Shown: piece by piece, positions 7,177-16,423 of the stretch
How positions within the stretch are numbered: position 1 is the first letter of the stretch
Layout: the number at the start of each line of letters is the position of its first letter
NCBI GenBank assembly: GCA_025360665.1
Contig: JANYBU010000092.1
Location: forward strand, 1 to 17,400
DNA: 17,400 nucleotides
Reading direction: 5' to 3'
DNA from: Nitrospira sp.
GTDB taxonomy: Bacteria; Nitrospirota; Nitrospiria; Nitrospirales; Nitrospiraceae
Notes under the pieces: model-generated
The model's input: only the letters and a program-made list of their open reading frames with translations
What the model was told of the DNA's origin: nothing
Database searches by the model: none
Made by a program: the position numbers and the translations under genes

Positions 7177-7875
7177 TCATTCTGTCCTGAGCCGATATCC
7201 AACTCCCAGCTCCGTCACCAGATAGCGTGGATGAGCCGGGTTTTTCTCCAGCTTGTTTCTCAACTGGCGCATGTATACCCGTAGATAATGCCCTTCCTCC
7301 ACGTGCAGCGGACCCCATACCTCTTTCAGGAGCTGACGGTGAGTCATCACCTTGCCGGCATACCGGATTAATGTCGTGAGCAGCTTGTATTCAATCGGCG
7401 TGAGATGAATTTCCTTCGCCGACACAAACACCTGTCGCCGCCCGAGATCCACTTTCAGATCGCCGAGGGTAAACACCGGCTCGGCCGGTTCTCCCGGCGG
7501 TCCGGCGATATGGCGAAGCGCGGTACGCATCCGTGCAAGGAGTTCGTTGACCCCGAACGGCTTCGTCACGTAGTCGTCTGCCCCGAGGTCAAGCGCCGCC
7601 ACTTTTACCTGTTCCTGGTCGCGGGCGGATAGTACGATGATCGGCGTGGCGGTCCATTCCCGCACTTGGCGAATGACCTCACTTCCCTCAAGGTCCGGCA
7701 GACCGAGGTCCAGCAGGATGAGATCGGGATTTCTCGCTTGGGCCTCCGTCAGACCATCCTTTCCCGTCGCGGCCTCGTACAGTCGAAAACCGTGCGCGGG
7801 CAGCGTCGTCCGCAGGAACCGGCGAATCTCCGGTTCATCTTCGATAAGGAGCACTGTGACTTCCTGTCCCGACAT
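7177..7875 (-). CDS. kdpE: KdpE-type response regulator, OmpR family (232 aa)
   Basis: The receiver (about 5-118) has acidic residues at 12-14, phospho-acceptor D56 (LILLDLGLP), S83 and K105 (DYVTKPF). A winged-helix DNA-binding domain follows (about 135-230: LTPIEYKLLTTLIRYAGKVM, then LRVYMRQLRNKLE and YLVTELGVGYRL). This is the full length for KdpE, which when phosphorylated by KdpD activates kdpFABC under potassium limitation or osmotic stress. It follows kdpD by 42 bases with a ribosome site CAGGAGG, so the two are probably one transcript. The direct repeat at 16585-16602 is its likely operator. Confidence 0.95.
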   Translation of the reverse strand: MSGQEVTVLLIEDEPEIRRFLRTTLPAHGFRLYEAATGKDGLTEAQARNPDLILLDLGLPDLEGSEVIRQVREWTATPIIVLSARDQEQVKVAALDLGADDYVTKPFGVNELLARMRTALRHIAGPPGEPAEPVFTLGDLKVDLGRRQVFVSAKEIHLTPIEYKLLTTLIRYAGKVMTHRQLLKEVWGPLHVEEGHYLRVYMRQLRNKLEKNPAHPRYLVTELGVGYRLRTE

Positions 7876-7917
7876 AACGGCGGCGGCCTCCTGACCGCAA
7901 CTCTTTTCCGGAGTCGA

Positions 7918-10620
7918 TTAGGCTGGCTTCGGTTCGGCTTGTTCCGATTCGACAGACGGCTGACGTTCTAACAGCGGAATCGCAAAGCGGAATACCGCTC
8001 CCCCTCCGCGCCGGTTCTCAGCCCAGATGTGCCCGCCATGCGCTTCCACGATGCCGCGACAAATCGTCAGCCCCAGCCCGACCCCTCCTTCTCGTGCAGG
8101 CTTGGCACGATAGAATTTCTCAAAGATGCGGGCCTCCTCGCCGACCGGGATCCCCGGGCCTCGATCTGCGACTTCGACGACCACTTCACGATCGCTCGCC
8201 GATGCGGACATATCGATAGCGCTTCCCTGGGGCGCGTACTTCACGGCGTTCTCCACAAGATTGATCACCACCTGTTCCAGGAGCACTCCATCGACAAGCA
8301 CCAGCGGCAGGTCGGCAGGAAACGCCGTGTTGACGGTATGATCGCGCAACCGTCCCTCCAGTCTGGCCAGGGCCGCACCAACGACCTCATCCACGGGATG
8401 CCACTCTTTGCTCAGTTGCACGGCCCCTGCCTCGATTCGCATCATGTGGAGCAGGTTCTTGAGTAAGCGATCCAGGCGACCCGCCTCCTGATAAATGGAT
8501 CGAGCGAGCCCGAGCCGAGCTGCAGGATCGATGTGCCCCTGTTCGTCCAGCAAGCTACTGGCGGCCCCAGTAATGGTCGCCAGCGGAGTCCGCAGGTCGT
8601 GGGAGACTGAACTGAGAATGGCGTTCCGCATGCGCTCCGTTTCCACGCGCACATGAGCCTGCTGGGCTTCCTCGGACAGGCGCGTTCGTTCAATCGCCAA
8701 CGCGACTTGGTTGACGAGCGATTCGAGCAAGTGCAGCTGATCGGTGTCCGAGAGTCGGCTGGATTCGGTCGGCCGCACCGCCACCACACCGATTGATCCG
8801 GCCGAACCGACCAAGGGCAGATATAGGGCGCTGGCCCCCGGGAGTGTATCGGTCCCGAGTCCGGCCCGCTCGTTGTGCTCGAACACCCATTGGGCCACCC
8901 CCGACTCCTTGGGGTCGAATTCAAAATACAGCTGTTCACCTCGTTGCAGCTGCACCCGTTTGTCGGCATCCGCCAGAAAAATCGCGACCTGGCTGTCAAA
9001 CACTTCTCGAAGATGCTTCGCCGCGAGCTGGGCCAGCATGCCTGTACCCCGATGCGTTGCGAGATCGCGGCTCAATGCATAGAGGACCGCCGTACGCCGT
9101 TCCTGACGACGAGCCAGCTCAGCCTGTTGCTTGGTACGGACGGCCAGTCCACTGATGGTCAGCGCGACCACCAGCATCACGGCAAAGGTGAGGAGATATT
9201 CAATGTCCGACACAGCGAAGGACAAATAAGGAGGGACAAAGAAAAAGTCGAACGCGGCGACACTCAGGACTGATGCGAGGACAGACGGCCCTCGTCCATA
9301 CCGAGAGGCCACGAGTACGACTCCCATCAAATACATCATGATGAGATTCGCCAGACCGAAGTACGGGAACATGAGCCACGCCACGCCCGTTGACATGCCT
9401 ACTCCCACAACGCCCAGGCCGTAGGATGACCACTCGCTGTTTCGTTTCACAGCCTGCGTCGCCAACGGGCGGCTTTCACCGGCCTCGCCAGTGATCACAT
9501 AAATGTCCGTCTCCCCGCTCTGTTGCACGAGCTCAGCCACCACCGATCCAAACACCACCTCCTTCCACCGGGCACGGACCGGCTTCCCAACGATGATCTT
9601 CGCCACGTTTTTCGTGCGGGCATAGGACAACAGTTCCTGCGCGACATTGGCTCCGCTCAGCACCACCGTCTCGGCGCCAAGCAGCTCAGCGAGCCGAAGC
9701 GTCTGGTTCGCCCGGTCGCGGTCGGCTTGTGGCATGCGCAGATGTCTGGGCGTTTGAACGTATACGGCGATCCATTTCGCATGGAGACCCGTCGCCATCG
9801 TTCTGGCAGCCCTCACCAAACGGGGTCCCCTGGGCTTCATGTTCACACAGACCATGATGGTTTCGGCGGCAGGCCACGAACGGACCACTGCATGGTCACG
9901 GCGGTACACCTCCATCTGCTGGTCGACCCGCTCCGCCGTCCGACGCAAGGCCAATTCCCGCAAGGCAATCAGATTGCCCTTGCGGAAGAAATTTTGGAGC
10001 GCCTGTTGCGCTTGCTCCGGCATGTAGACTTTGCCGTCCTTGAGGCGTTGAAGGAGGTCGTCGGGGGGAAGGTCGATCAGCTCGACATCGTCGGCCTGTT
10101 CGAGTACCGAGTCCGGCACCGTTTCACTCACCCGAACACTTGTGATCTGTGCAACCACATCGTTCAGGCACTCCAGGTGCTGCACGTTGACAGTCGTATA
10201 GACGTTGATGCCCGCGTGCAAGAGCTCCATGACGTCTTGCCATCGCTTCGGGTGCCGAGAACCCTGGGCGTTGGTATGGGCCAGTTCGTCCATGAGAATG
10301 AGCTGAGGATGACGGGCGAGCGCTGCGTCAAGATCGAATTCCCGCAATGTCGTTCCGCGATGCTCGACTAGGCGTGGCGGCAGAATCGTCAGCCCTTCCA
10401 GCAAGGCTTCCGTTTCCTCACGACCGTGCGTTTCGACCCACCCGACGACGACGTCTACACCGTCATTTTGTTGCTCGTGCGCCGCTCCGAGCATGGCATA
10501 CGTCTTCCCCACACCGGCCGTGGCACCGAAAAATACTTTGAGCTTGCCGCGCGCCTGCCTGGCCTCTTCAGCCTGCACGCGTTTGAGTAATGCTTCTGGA
10601 TCAGGCCTTTGGTTACTCAT
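7918..10620 (-). CDS. kdpD: Sensor histidine kinase KdpD (900 aa)
   Basis: This is a full-length KdpD. The N-terminal KdpD domain (about 24-235) has Walker A GATAGVGKT (32-40) and the Walker B-like LILMDELAHTN (107-117). A universal-stress-protein-like domain follows (about 253-378), then four closely spaced membrane helices (about 398-495), a GAF-like domain (about 515-645), HisKA with H674 (SHDLRTPL), and HATPase_c with the N box around N791, DRGPGIP (819-825) and GVGLGL (846-851). KdpD responds to potassium and ionic strength and controls KdpE phosphorylation. I do not see the SxS motif described for c-di-AMP-binding KdpD proteins at the start of the stress-protein domain (it reads VCVNMK), so binding of that ligand is doubtful. 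The start is the ATG at 10620 with a weak AAAGG ribosome site. An IS scrap island separates the gene from kdpC. Confidence 0.97.
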   Translation of the reverse strand: MSNQRPDPEALLKRVQAEEARQARGKLKVFFGATAGVGKTYAMLGAAHEQQNDGVDVVVGWVETHGREETEALLEGLTILPPRLVEHRGTTLREFDLDAALARHPQLILMDELAHTNAQGSRHPKRWQDVMELLHAGINVYTTVNVQHLECLNDVVAQITSVRVSETVPDSVLEQADDVELIDLPPDDLLQRLKDGKVYMPEQAQQALQNFFRKGNLIALRELALRRTAERVDQQMEVYRRDHAVVRSWPAAETIMVCVNMKPRGPRLVRAARTMATGLHAKWIAVYVQTPRHLRMPQADRDRANQTLRLAELLGAETVVLSGANVAQELLSYARTKNVAKIIVGKPVRARWKEVVFGSVVAELVQQSGETDIYVITGEAGESRPLATQAVKRNSEWSSYGLGVVGVGMSTGVAWLMFPYFGLANLIMMYLMGVVLVASRYGRGPSVLASVLSVAAFDFFFVPPYLSFAVSDIEYLLTFAVMLVVALTISGLAVRTKQQAELARRQERRTAVLYALSRDLATHRGTGMLAQLAAKHLREVFDSQVAIFLADADKRVQLQRGEQLYFEFDPKESGVAQWVFEHNERAGLGTDTLPGASALYLPLVGSAGSIGVVAVRPTESSRLSDTDQLHLLESLVNQVALAIERTRLSEEAQQAHVRVETERMRNAILSSVSHDLRTPLATITGAASSLLDEQGHIDPAARLGLARSIYQEAGRLDRLLKNLLHMMRIEAGAVQLSKEWHPVDEVVGAALARLEGRLRDHTVNTAFPADLPLVLVDGVLLEQVVINLVENAVKYAPQGSAIDMSASASDREVVVEVADRGPGIPVGEEARIFEKFYRAKPAREGGVGLGLTICRGIVEAHGGHIWAENRRGGGAVFRFAIPLLERQPSVESEQAEPKPA

Positions 10621-10790
10621 ACTGCCTTTATAAGGGAAATGACCTTCCCTCTCTACAGTTCAGATGGATCACTGTGGATTTTAACGCCGTCTTGATGCAG
10701 AGACCGCCTCTCTTGAGCCCATTTTCACATATTCCGTCTTATATTGTGAGTGACAGATCGATCAGGCCACGCAAAACAGGGAGATGCGCC

Positions 10791-10985
10791 ATGGACCTAT
10801 CACTTGCAATTCTCCTAGGCATTGGTGGGCTAGGGGCAGTTTTTTCTGCGTTGTGGGTATTCGCCATTTGGAAAACAGGAGGGCTGCGAAACTTCTGTGT
10901 CTTCGAGAATGGAGAAAGAGTGCCGAATGGTACGGTACTCTCCTCCCTCAAGGAAACAGCGACAAAGACAGAGTTCTGGCGGTAA
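10791..10985 (+). CDS. Possible 64-residue membrane protein, divergent from kdpD
   Basis: The ATG at 10791 follows a fair ribosome site (GGGAG, seven bases away). Residues 4-27 form one likely membrane helix (starting LSLAILLGIGGLGAVFSALW), followed by a polar tail with GLRNFCVFENGERVPNG. No family was recognised. G+C is lower than in the neighbouring kdp genes. It lies between kdpD and the IS30 debris and is transcribed away from kdpD. It could be a genuine small gene, a leftover from the inserted material, or chance. Confidence 0.35.
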   Translation: MDLSLAILLGIGGLGAVFSALWVFAIWKTGGLRNFCVFENGERVPNGTVLSSLKETATKTEFWR

Positions 10986-11144
10986 CAAGCTGGACACGAA
11001 ACGTCGCCGGTAGCAGGATGGCTATTGTGCCAGAAAATTCTCCTCATGAAATGAACTGTCTCCTTCTCAGGGAGCTTAGGGAGAGAAGTCGGTTCTCGTT
11101 CAAAGGGGGAAAACAGGCACCTGCCCGACTGTCTGATGCCCCGG
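10986..11144. other. Unassigned spacer next to the IS island
   Basis: About 160 bases lie between the 64-residue frame and the left inverted repeat of the IS30 scrap island. No gene, promoter or terminator was recognised. Confidence 0.4.
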
Positions 11145-11163
11145 TTCAATAACGAAGTGCAAC
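11145..11163 (-). repeat. IS30-type terminal repeat (copy C)
   Basis: The minus strand reads GTTGCACTT-CGTTA-TTGAA. The same GTTGCACTT-N5-TTGAA pattern closes the transposase frames at 11700-11718 and 17270-17288. It follows a decayed transposase fragment on the same strand, as expected for the right end of an IS30-family element. Confidence 0.65.
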
Positions 11164-11385
11164 ACTTAACGGTTCTGATGTCTTCCGCGTTAGGATACGC
11201 GAGCAGGCCATTCGTGTTCTCATTCGTCCCCCGCTCCCAGGTCAATGGGGATGCGCAAAGTAGACCCGCATCTTCGTCTGTTTCGTGAAGAGGCGGTGCT
11301 CACGCATTTCGGGTTCTTGGTCGTACGTGAGAGAGCGGCGAAGCTGAACCGGCAGTGTCCGCAGTTCGCGCGCATGAGTATCGCC
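11145..11385 (-). pseudogene. IS30-family transposase fragment, minus strand, frameshifted
   Basis: Reading leftwards from about 11385, the minus strand encodes LRTLPVQLRRSLTYDQEPEM and then FTKQTKMRVYFAHPH before a stop at the point where the family continues with the SPWxRGTNENTNGLL signature. The signature WERGTNENTNGLL resumes in another frame near 11236-11198. The second catalytic aspartate (TYD) and the catalytic glutamate (NEN) region are recognisable. After NGLLAYPNAEDIRTV the similarity fades and the terminal repeat appears early, so the last part of the gene seems deleted. The N-terminal half is absent. This is a decayed remnant without coding capacity. Confidence 0.7.
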
Positions 11386-11717
11386 CTCACGCGATGGCTG
11401 AGCCGTGTGCCCAAAGCCATGAGACGCTCCATCACCTACGACAATGGCTCCGAGAATGCCGAGCATCTGCGTACCAACCGCGTCTTGGCACCTGTTCCTG
11501 ATTCTGCGAGCCCTACCATAGCTGGGAGCACGGTACGGTGGAGAATACCCTCGGTCTCGTCAGAAGGTTCTTTCCCAAGAAGACGGACGTTGCTACGATC
11601 TCCAAGAACGAGATTCTCTCGGTTGAGCGCTGGCTCAATAACCGGCCGAGGAAATGCCTCGGACTCAAAACACCAGCGGAAATCTTCAAGGCCGCAGGCG
11701 TTGCACTTGCTGGTTGA
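11374..11717 (+). pseudogene. IS30-family transposase C-terminal fragment, plus strand, frameshifted
   Basis: The plus strand encodes LSRVPKAMRRSITYDNGSEN with the catalytic TYDNG region. The frame then breaks near 11485 (one base appears missing in TTGGCACC, and an in-frame TGA follows). It resumes as FCEPYHSWEHGTVENTLGLV, RRFFPKKTDVATISKNEI and LNNRPRKCLGLKTPAEIF, ending in a stop at 11715-11717 inside the terminal repeat. These are classic IS30-family motifs, including the catalytic glutamate of VEN. The N-terminal DNA-binding half and the first catalytic aspartate are missing. It meets the opposite-strand fragment head to head near 11374-11385. Confidence 0.8.
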
Positions 11718-11718
11718 A
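11700..11718 (+). repeat. IS30-type terminal repeat (copy A)
   Basis: The plus strand reads GTTGCACTT-GCTGG-TTGAA, overlapping the stop codon of the plus-strand transposase remnant. It is inverted relative to copy C at 11145-11163, so together they bound a 574-base block. Confidence 0.65.
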
Positions 11719-11822
11719 TGCGGGTGTCGGTTTTTCCAATGATCTCGACCATGGTCGCTCTGCGAGAGAACTCACAGTGAGCGTGAAGAGGAACGAGGCC
11801 GACACGTCGCGTAGCCAGTCGT
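11719..11822. other. Spacer between IS remnant and kdpC stop
   Basis: About 100 bases with no recognised gene. No clear intrinsic terminator for the kdp operon is visible here. Confidence 0.4.
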
Positions 11823-12395
11823 TTACTTCAATGTATCCAGTGCAAGATTCAGTGCCAGCACGTTCACCCGGGGTTCTCCGAGAATCCCAAGCTGACGTCC
11901 TTCCGTATGCTGAGAGACAAGTTGGCGAACCGCAGCTTCTTCCATCCCGCGGGCGCGCGCTACTCGTCTCACCTGGTATGCCGCAGACGCGGGACTGATA
12001 TGCGGATCGAGACCGCTCCCTGAAGCGGTGACCAAATCCACCGGAAGGGGAAGAGGATTGTCAGGGTCGGCAGTCTTGAGCGCGTCGATGCGAGCCTGCA
12101 CGGCCTTAATCAGCGCGTCATTGGTCGGGCCCAGATTGGACCCGGACGAGGCGGCGGCGTTGTAGGGGAACGGTGACGTGGCGGAAGGACGGCCCCAAAA
12201 ATACTTCGGCGCGTCGAACAGCTGGCCGATCAACGATGATCCGACTGGCTGGCCGTTGATAAGGATCAGGCTCCCGTTGGCTTGCCGTGGAAACAGCACC
12301 TGAGCGATACCAGTGACCACGAGCGGGTACAGGAGCCCGGTGATAAGGGTCAGGGCGACGAGTGATACCAAAGCCGGGCGAAGTTGGGTCCGCAT
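11823..12395 (-). CDS. kdpC: Potassium-transporting ATPase subunit KdpC (190 aa)
   Basis: A single N-terminal membrane helix (about 7-33) is followed by a periplasmic domain with typical KdpC features: GSSLIGQLFDAPKYFWGRPS (51-70), the asparagine/serine-rich PYNAAASSGSNLGPTN, then SGSGLDPHISPASAAYQVRR. KdpC is the small accessory subunit that stabilises the KdpFABC complex and affects ATP binding. The length matches the family. The gene starts 10 bases after the kdpB stop, with the ribosome site GAGGAGG five bases from the ATG, and is the last gene of the operon. Confidence 0.97.
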   Translation of the reverse strand: MRTQLRPALVSLVALTLITGLLYPLVVTGIAQVLFPRQANGSLILINGQPVGSSLIGQLFDAPKYFWGRPSATSPFPYNAAASSGSNLGPTNDALIKAVQARIDALKTADPDNPLPLPVDLVTASGSGLDPHISPASAAYQVRRVARARGMEEAAVRQLVSQHTEGRQLGILGEPRVNVLALNLALDTLK

Positions 12396-12405
12396 GTATG
12401 CCTCC

Positions 12406-14490
12406 TCAGACTAAGCGCAGAACGACAAGTAGCAAATCGATGAGCTTGATTCCCACGAATGGAACAATGATCCCTCCCAACCCGTAGACCAGGAGATGCC
12501 GGCTTAGCAGCCGCGCGGCGCCGATCGGGCGATACTTGATTCCTCTCAAGGCGAGCGGAATGAGCGCGACAATGACCAGCGCGTTGAATATCACGGCCGA
12601 CAACACGGCACTGGCCGGCGTCGCCAGTCCCATAATATTGAGCACGCTGAGCGCGGGATAGGTCGAGGCGAACGCTGCGGGAATGATCGCGAAATACTTC
12701 GCAACATCATTGGCGATGCTGAAGGTGGTGAGGGCACCGCGGGTCATCAAGAGCTGCTTGCCGATTTCCACGATTTCGATGAGCTTGGTCGGGTTGGAAT
12801 CCAGATCGACCAGATTGCCGGCTTCTTTGGCGGCCTGCGTACCGGTATTCATCGCAACGGCGACATCAGCCTGAGCCAGCGCCGGAGCGTCGTTCGTGCC
12901 ATCCCCCGTCATCGCAACGAGCCGGCCGCCAGCCTGCATGTCGCGAATCAGCTTGAGCTTGGCTTCCGGCGTGGCCTGCGCCAGGAAATCGTCCACACCA
13001 GCCTCCGCTGCCACGGCCGCCGCAGTCTGCGGATTGTCGCCGGTGATCATGATGGTCTTAATCCCCATCCGTCGCAATTCGGCAAACCGCTCTTTGATAC
13101 CGCCCTTGACGATATCTTTCAGGTAGATCACGCCCAACACTTTGGGCCCCTCCGCCACAACCAGCGGTGTGCCGCCCTGGGTGGAGATGGCATCCACGCT
13201 TGACCGGACAGCAACAGAAAATTGTCCGCCTCGCGCTATGACATAGGCCTCGATGGCATCATCTGAGCCCTTCCTGATTTCCCGCCCGTTCAAATTGACG
13301 CCGCTCATGCGGGTTTGAGCAGTAAAGGGAATGAATATCGCACCTAATTCGTGAATGTCGCGCGCACGCAATCCATACTTTTCCTTGGCCAGGACGACGA
13401 TGCTACGCCCCTCCGGCGTCTCGTCCGCCAGCGACGAGAGCTGGGCCGCATCGGCCAGCGCCTGATCGCTCACCCCGTCAGCCGGAAGGAACGCAGTCGC
13501 CTGACGATTGCCCAGCGTGATGGTGCCGGTCTTGTCGAGCAGCAACACATCCACGTCGCCCGCCGCTTCGACCGCCTTCCCCGACATGGCGATGACATTG
13601 GCCTGCACCATTCGATCCATACCCGCAATTCCGATGGCAGAGAGCAATCCTCCGATCGTCGTCGGGATCAGACACACCAACAGCGCGACTAAGACCGTCA
13701 CAGTGACAGGGGCCCCCTGGCCTGCCGACTGCACACTGTAGAGGGAAAAGGGAAGCAACGTGGCCGTCGCCAAGAGGAAGATGACCGTGAGTGCCGCCAG
13801 CAGAATGTTGAGGGCGATCTCATTCGGCGTCTTTTGGCGCTTGGCCCCCTCGACCATCGCAATCATCCGGTCCAGAAATGTCTCGCCGGGGTTAGCAGTG
13901 ACCCGTATGACCAACCAATCCGACAGGACGCGTGTTCCGCCCGTCACGGCGCTGCGATCGCCGCTCTCTCGAATGACGGGGGCACTTTCGCCGGTGATGG
14001 CACTTTCGTTCACCGAGGCGATTCCCTGGATGACCTCCCCGTCGCAAGGGATAAAATCGGCGGCCTCCACCAAGACGACGTCTCCACGCTTCAAGGCGCT
14101 CGCCGGGACGATGGAGGATGGAGCACTGAGATACTGGTCGCCGGACTCCGGCTGGCCCAGTTTCTTCGCGTTCATTTCACGCCGGGCACTGCGCAGCGAT
14201 TCCGCCTGTGCCTTTCCACGCCCTTCCGCCATCGCTTCGGCAAAGTTCGCGAACAGCACGGTAAACCAGAGCCATAGAGATACGGCGAGGATGAACCAGA
14301 CAGGCGCTTCGCCTTTCCCGAACAGCGCCTGGAAGAACAGGACGGTGGTCAGCACACTCCCGACCGCGACCACGAACATGACCGGATTGCGAATTTGGTG
14401 GCGTGGATCAAGCTTCCGGAAGGATTCCAGCAGCGCCCGTCGCATAATCTGAGGATCGAACAATGGCCTTCTCTTTCCTTGCGTTGTCAT
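12406..14490 (-). CDS. kdpB: Potassium-transporting P-type ATPase KdpB (694 aa)
   Basis: This is the catalytic subunit that hydrolyses ATP to drive K+ uptake through KdpA in the inner membrane. Numbering from the ATG at 14490, the TGES actuator loop is near 166-169, the phosphorylated aspartate is in DKTGTIT near 319, KGSDD (nucleotide-binding domain) is near 406, and the hinge GDGTND is near 528-533. Membrane helices sit near 37-57, 63-83, 225-250, 262-290 and in the last 100 residues. I chose the ATG at 14490 over an in-frame GTG at 14505 because GGAGTGGAGG lies eight bases before it. It follows the kdpA stop by 25 bases. Confidence 0.97.
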   Translation of the reverse strand: MTTQGKRRPLFDPQIMRRALLESFRKLDPRHQIRNPVMFVVAVGSVLTTVLFFQALFGKGEAPVWFILAVSLWLWFTVLFANFAEAMAEGRGKAQAESLRSARREMNAKKLGQPESGDQYLSAPSSIVPASALKRGDVVLVEAADFIPCDGEVIQGIASVNESAITGESAPVIRESGDRSAVTGGTRVLSDWLVIRVTANPGETFLDRMIAMVEGAKRQKTPNEIALNILLAALTVIFLLATATLLPFSLYSVQSAGQGAPVTVTVLVALLVCLIPTTIGGLLSAIGIAGMDRMVQANVIAMSGKAVEAAGDVDVLLLDKTGTITLGNRQATAFLPADGVSDQALADAAQLSSLADETPEGRSIVVLAKEKYGLRARDIHELGAIFIPFTAQTRMSGVNLNGREIRKGSDDAIEAYVIARGGQFSVAVRSSVDAISTQGGTPLVVAEGPKVLGVIYLKDIVKGGIKERFAELRRMGIKTIMITGDNPQTAAAVAAEAGVDDFLAQATPEAKLKLIRDMQAGGRLVAMTGDGTNDAPALAQADVAVAMNTGTQAAKEAGNLVDLDSNPTKLIEIVEIGKQLLMTRGALTTFSIANDVAKYFAIIPAAFASTYPALSVLNIMGLATPASAVLSAVIFNALVIVALIPLALRGIKYRPIGAARLLSRHLLVYGLGGIIVPFVGIKLIDLLLVVLRLV

Positions 14491-14515
14491 CTCGAAATCC
14501 TCCACTCCAGTGCCG

Positions 14516-16321
14516 TCATCGGCTCACCATCAGGATGTGTTCTATGATTGGTCCCAGGGCAAGTGCGGGCACGAAAGTGAGCGCTCCCACGAGCACGACG
14601 ACGCCGATCAGCAGCACGATAAACAGCGGCGTGTAGGTCGGCAGGGTTCCGGGCCCAGCCGGTACGAGCTTTTTCCTCGCCAGTGCTCCTGCCAATGCCA
14701 ACGTGGGGATCGCCCACCAGAAGCGGGCGATCAGCATCGCGATCCCGCCGGTGAGGTTGTAGAAGGGTGTGTTGACACTCAGCCCACCGAAGGCACTGCC
14801 GTTATTATTTCCCATCGAAGTATAGGCATAGAGCATCTCACTGAACCCATGGGAACCTGGGTTGAAAATCGAGCTGGTGCCGACGCCCGTCACCGACGCC
14901 ACTGCCGTGAAACCGAGGACCACTATCGGCATGATCAATATCAGCAACGAGGCCATCTTCATTTCATAGGGTTCGATCTTTTTGCCGAGGTATTCAGGCG
15001 TGCGGCCCACCATCAGACCGGCCACAAAGACCGCGATGATCGCAAAGACCACCATGCCGTAGAGACCAGAGCCGACCCCGCCGAACACCACTTCCCCGAA
15101 CTGCATCAGGAAGAGCGGCACCAGCCCTCCCAAGGGCGTGTAGGAATCGTGCATCGAATTTACAGAGCCGTTCGAGGCCGCCGTGGTGGTAGCGGACCAC
15201 AGGACGGAGTTTGTGATGCCGAATCGGATTTCTTTCCCTTCCATGTTCCCGCCGGATTGTCCCGCACTGGAAGCCTGATCGATCCCCAGAGCGGTGAAAG
15301 CCGGATTCCCGCTTTGCTCGGCCCACAGCCCCAGCGGAATAAAACAGAGCAGGAGAATCGTCATCGCAGCAAGGAGCGCCCAACCCTGGCGCGTATCTCC
15401 GACCATCATCCCTAATGTGTAGCAGAGCGCCGCTGGGACAAGCAGGATCGCCAATACTTGTAGGAAATTGGACCAGGGCGTCGGGTTCTCGAACGGATGC
15501 GCAGAATTGACGTTGAAGAATCCGCCGCCATTGGTCCCGAGCTGCTTGATCGCGATCTGAGAGGCTGCCGGTCCGACCGCAAGTACCTGTTCAGCTGCCA
15601 TCGCTGGCTCTGTTTTCGGCTGGCCCTGTTCATCCAGCACCGGCTGGCCGTTCGCATCCATTACGGGCTTGGCGTAACTGGCCGGCTGCAGCAGTGTGGC
15701 GGTCTGGTATGACGCGAACGTCTGGACGACGCCTTGTGACACCAACAGCAGGGACAAGAGCAGGGCCAGCGGCATGAGAATATAGAGTATGCTGCGGACG
15801 AGGTCGGTCCAAAAGTTGCCGATAGTCAGGGCGCTCCGGCGAGCCAAGCCCCTGATCAACGCGACCAGGATCGCCATACCGGTTGCAGCGGACACAAAAT
15901 TTTGCACCGTGAGTCCAAGCATCTGAGTCAGATAGCTCAGCGTCATTTCGCCTCCGTAGGCCTGCCAGTTGGTGTTGGTCACGAAACTCGCGGCAGTGTT
16001 GAACGCGAGATCGGGAGCCACGGCGCCAAACCCCTGTGGATTGAGCGGGAAGAATCCTTGCCAACGCTGTAACGCGTACAGTGCGAAGAGCCCGGCGCCG
16101 TTAAACAGGAGCATCGCGACTGCATACGTCTTCCAATTCATCTCTTCAGTCTGACGCACTCCGCACAGGCGATAGATAAGCCGCTCAAGAGGGCCCACCA
16201 CCCGATCGAGCCCGCAGGGTTGGCCTTCGTACACTCGTGCCATATACCATCCCAGCGGCTTGACCAGCGCGACCAGCACGACAAAGTAGAGTCCGATTTG
16301 AACCAGTCCATTGATTGTCAT
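14516..16321 (-). CDS. kdpA: Potassium-transporting ATPase channel-like subunit KdpA (601 aa)
   Basis: A polytopic membrane protein with about ten helices and the degenerate selectivity-filter loops of the KdpA/Trk superfamily: TNTNWQAYGGE, GTNGGGFFNVNSAHPFENP and SMGNNNGSAFGG. It binds K+ and passes it to KdpB. The length is slightly above the enterobacterial protein because of a polar periplasmic insert (about 225-250, reading MDANGQPVLDEQGQPKTEPA), which is common in other phyla. The start is the ATG at 16321, sharing one base with the kdpF stop (TGATG). A GTG three codons upstream is less likely. Confidence 0.97.
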   Translation of the reverse strand: MTINGLVQIGLYFVVLVALVKPLGWYMARVYEGQPCGLDRVVGPLERLIYRLCGVRQTEEMNWKTYAVAMLLFNGAGLFALYALQRWQGFFPLNPQGFGAVAPDLAFNTAASFVTNTNWQAYGGEMTLSYLTQMLGLTVQNFVSAATGMAILVALIRGLARRSALTIGNFWTDLVRSILYILMPLALLLSLLLVSQGVVQTFASYQTATLLQPASYAKPVMDANGQPVLDEQGQPKTEPAMAAEQVLAVGPAASQIAIKQLGTNGGGFFNVNSAHPFENPTPWSNFLQVLAILLVPAALCYTLGMMVGDTRQGWALLAAMTILLLCFIPLGLWAEQSGNPAFTALGIDQASSAGQSGGNMEGKEIRFGITNSVLWSATTTAASNGSVNSMHDSYTPLGGLVPLFLMQFGEVVFGGVGSGLYGMVVFAIIAVFVAGLMVGRTPEYLGKKIEPYEMKMASLLILIMPIVVLGFTAVASVTGVGTSSIFNPGSHGFSEMLYAYTSMGNNNGSAFGGLSVNTPFYNLTGGIAMLIARFWWAIPTLALAGALARKKLVPAGPGTLPTYTPLFIVLLIGVVVLVGALTFVPALALGPIIEHILMVSR

Positions 16322-16410
16322 CAGAACCACTCCGGTTTCAGCAACGCGACCATGAGATAGACCAACAATCCCAATGACAGAATTCCGCCCAGCACGTACA
16401 TCACATTCAT
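16321..16410 (-). CDS. kdpF: Small potassium-transporting ATPase subunit KdpF (29 aa)
   Basis: A single hydrophobic helix beginning MNVMYVLGGILSLGLLVYLM and ending KPEWF. This is the classic KdpF size and pattern, immediately before kdpA and overlapping it by one base (TGATG). KdpF lies against KdpA/KdpB and stabilises the complex. The ribosome site is a G-rich AAGGGGGG before the ATG at 16410. Confidence 0.9.
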   Translation of the reverse strand: MNVMYVLGGILSLGLLVYLMVALLKPEWF

Positions 16411-16423
16411 GGCCGTACCCCCC

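Noticed and set aside
9523..10371. 282-codon plus-strand frame opposite kdpD
   Set aside because: Antisense to conserved KdpD motifs.
14510..15415. 301-codon plus-strand frame opposite kdpA
   Set aside because: It lies entirely antisense to conserved kdpA, and its histidine/arginine/aspartate-rich composition is that of a shadow frame.
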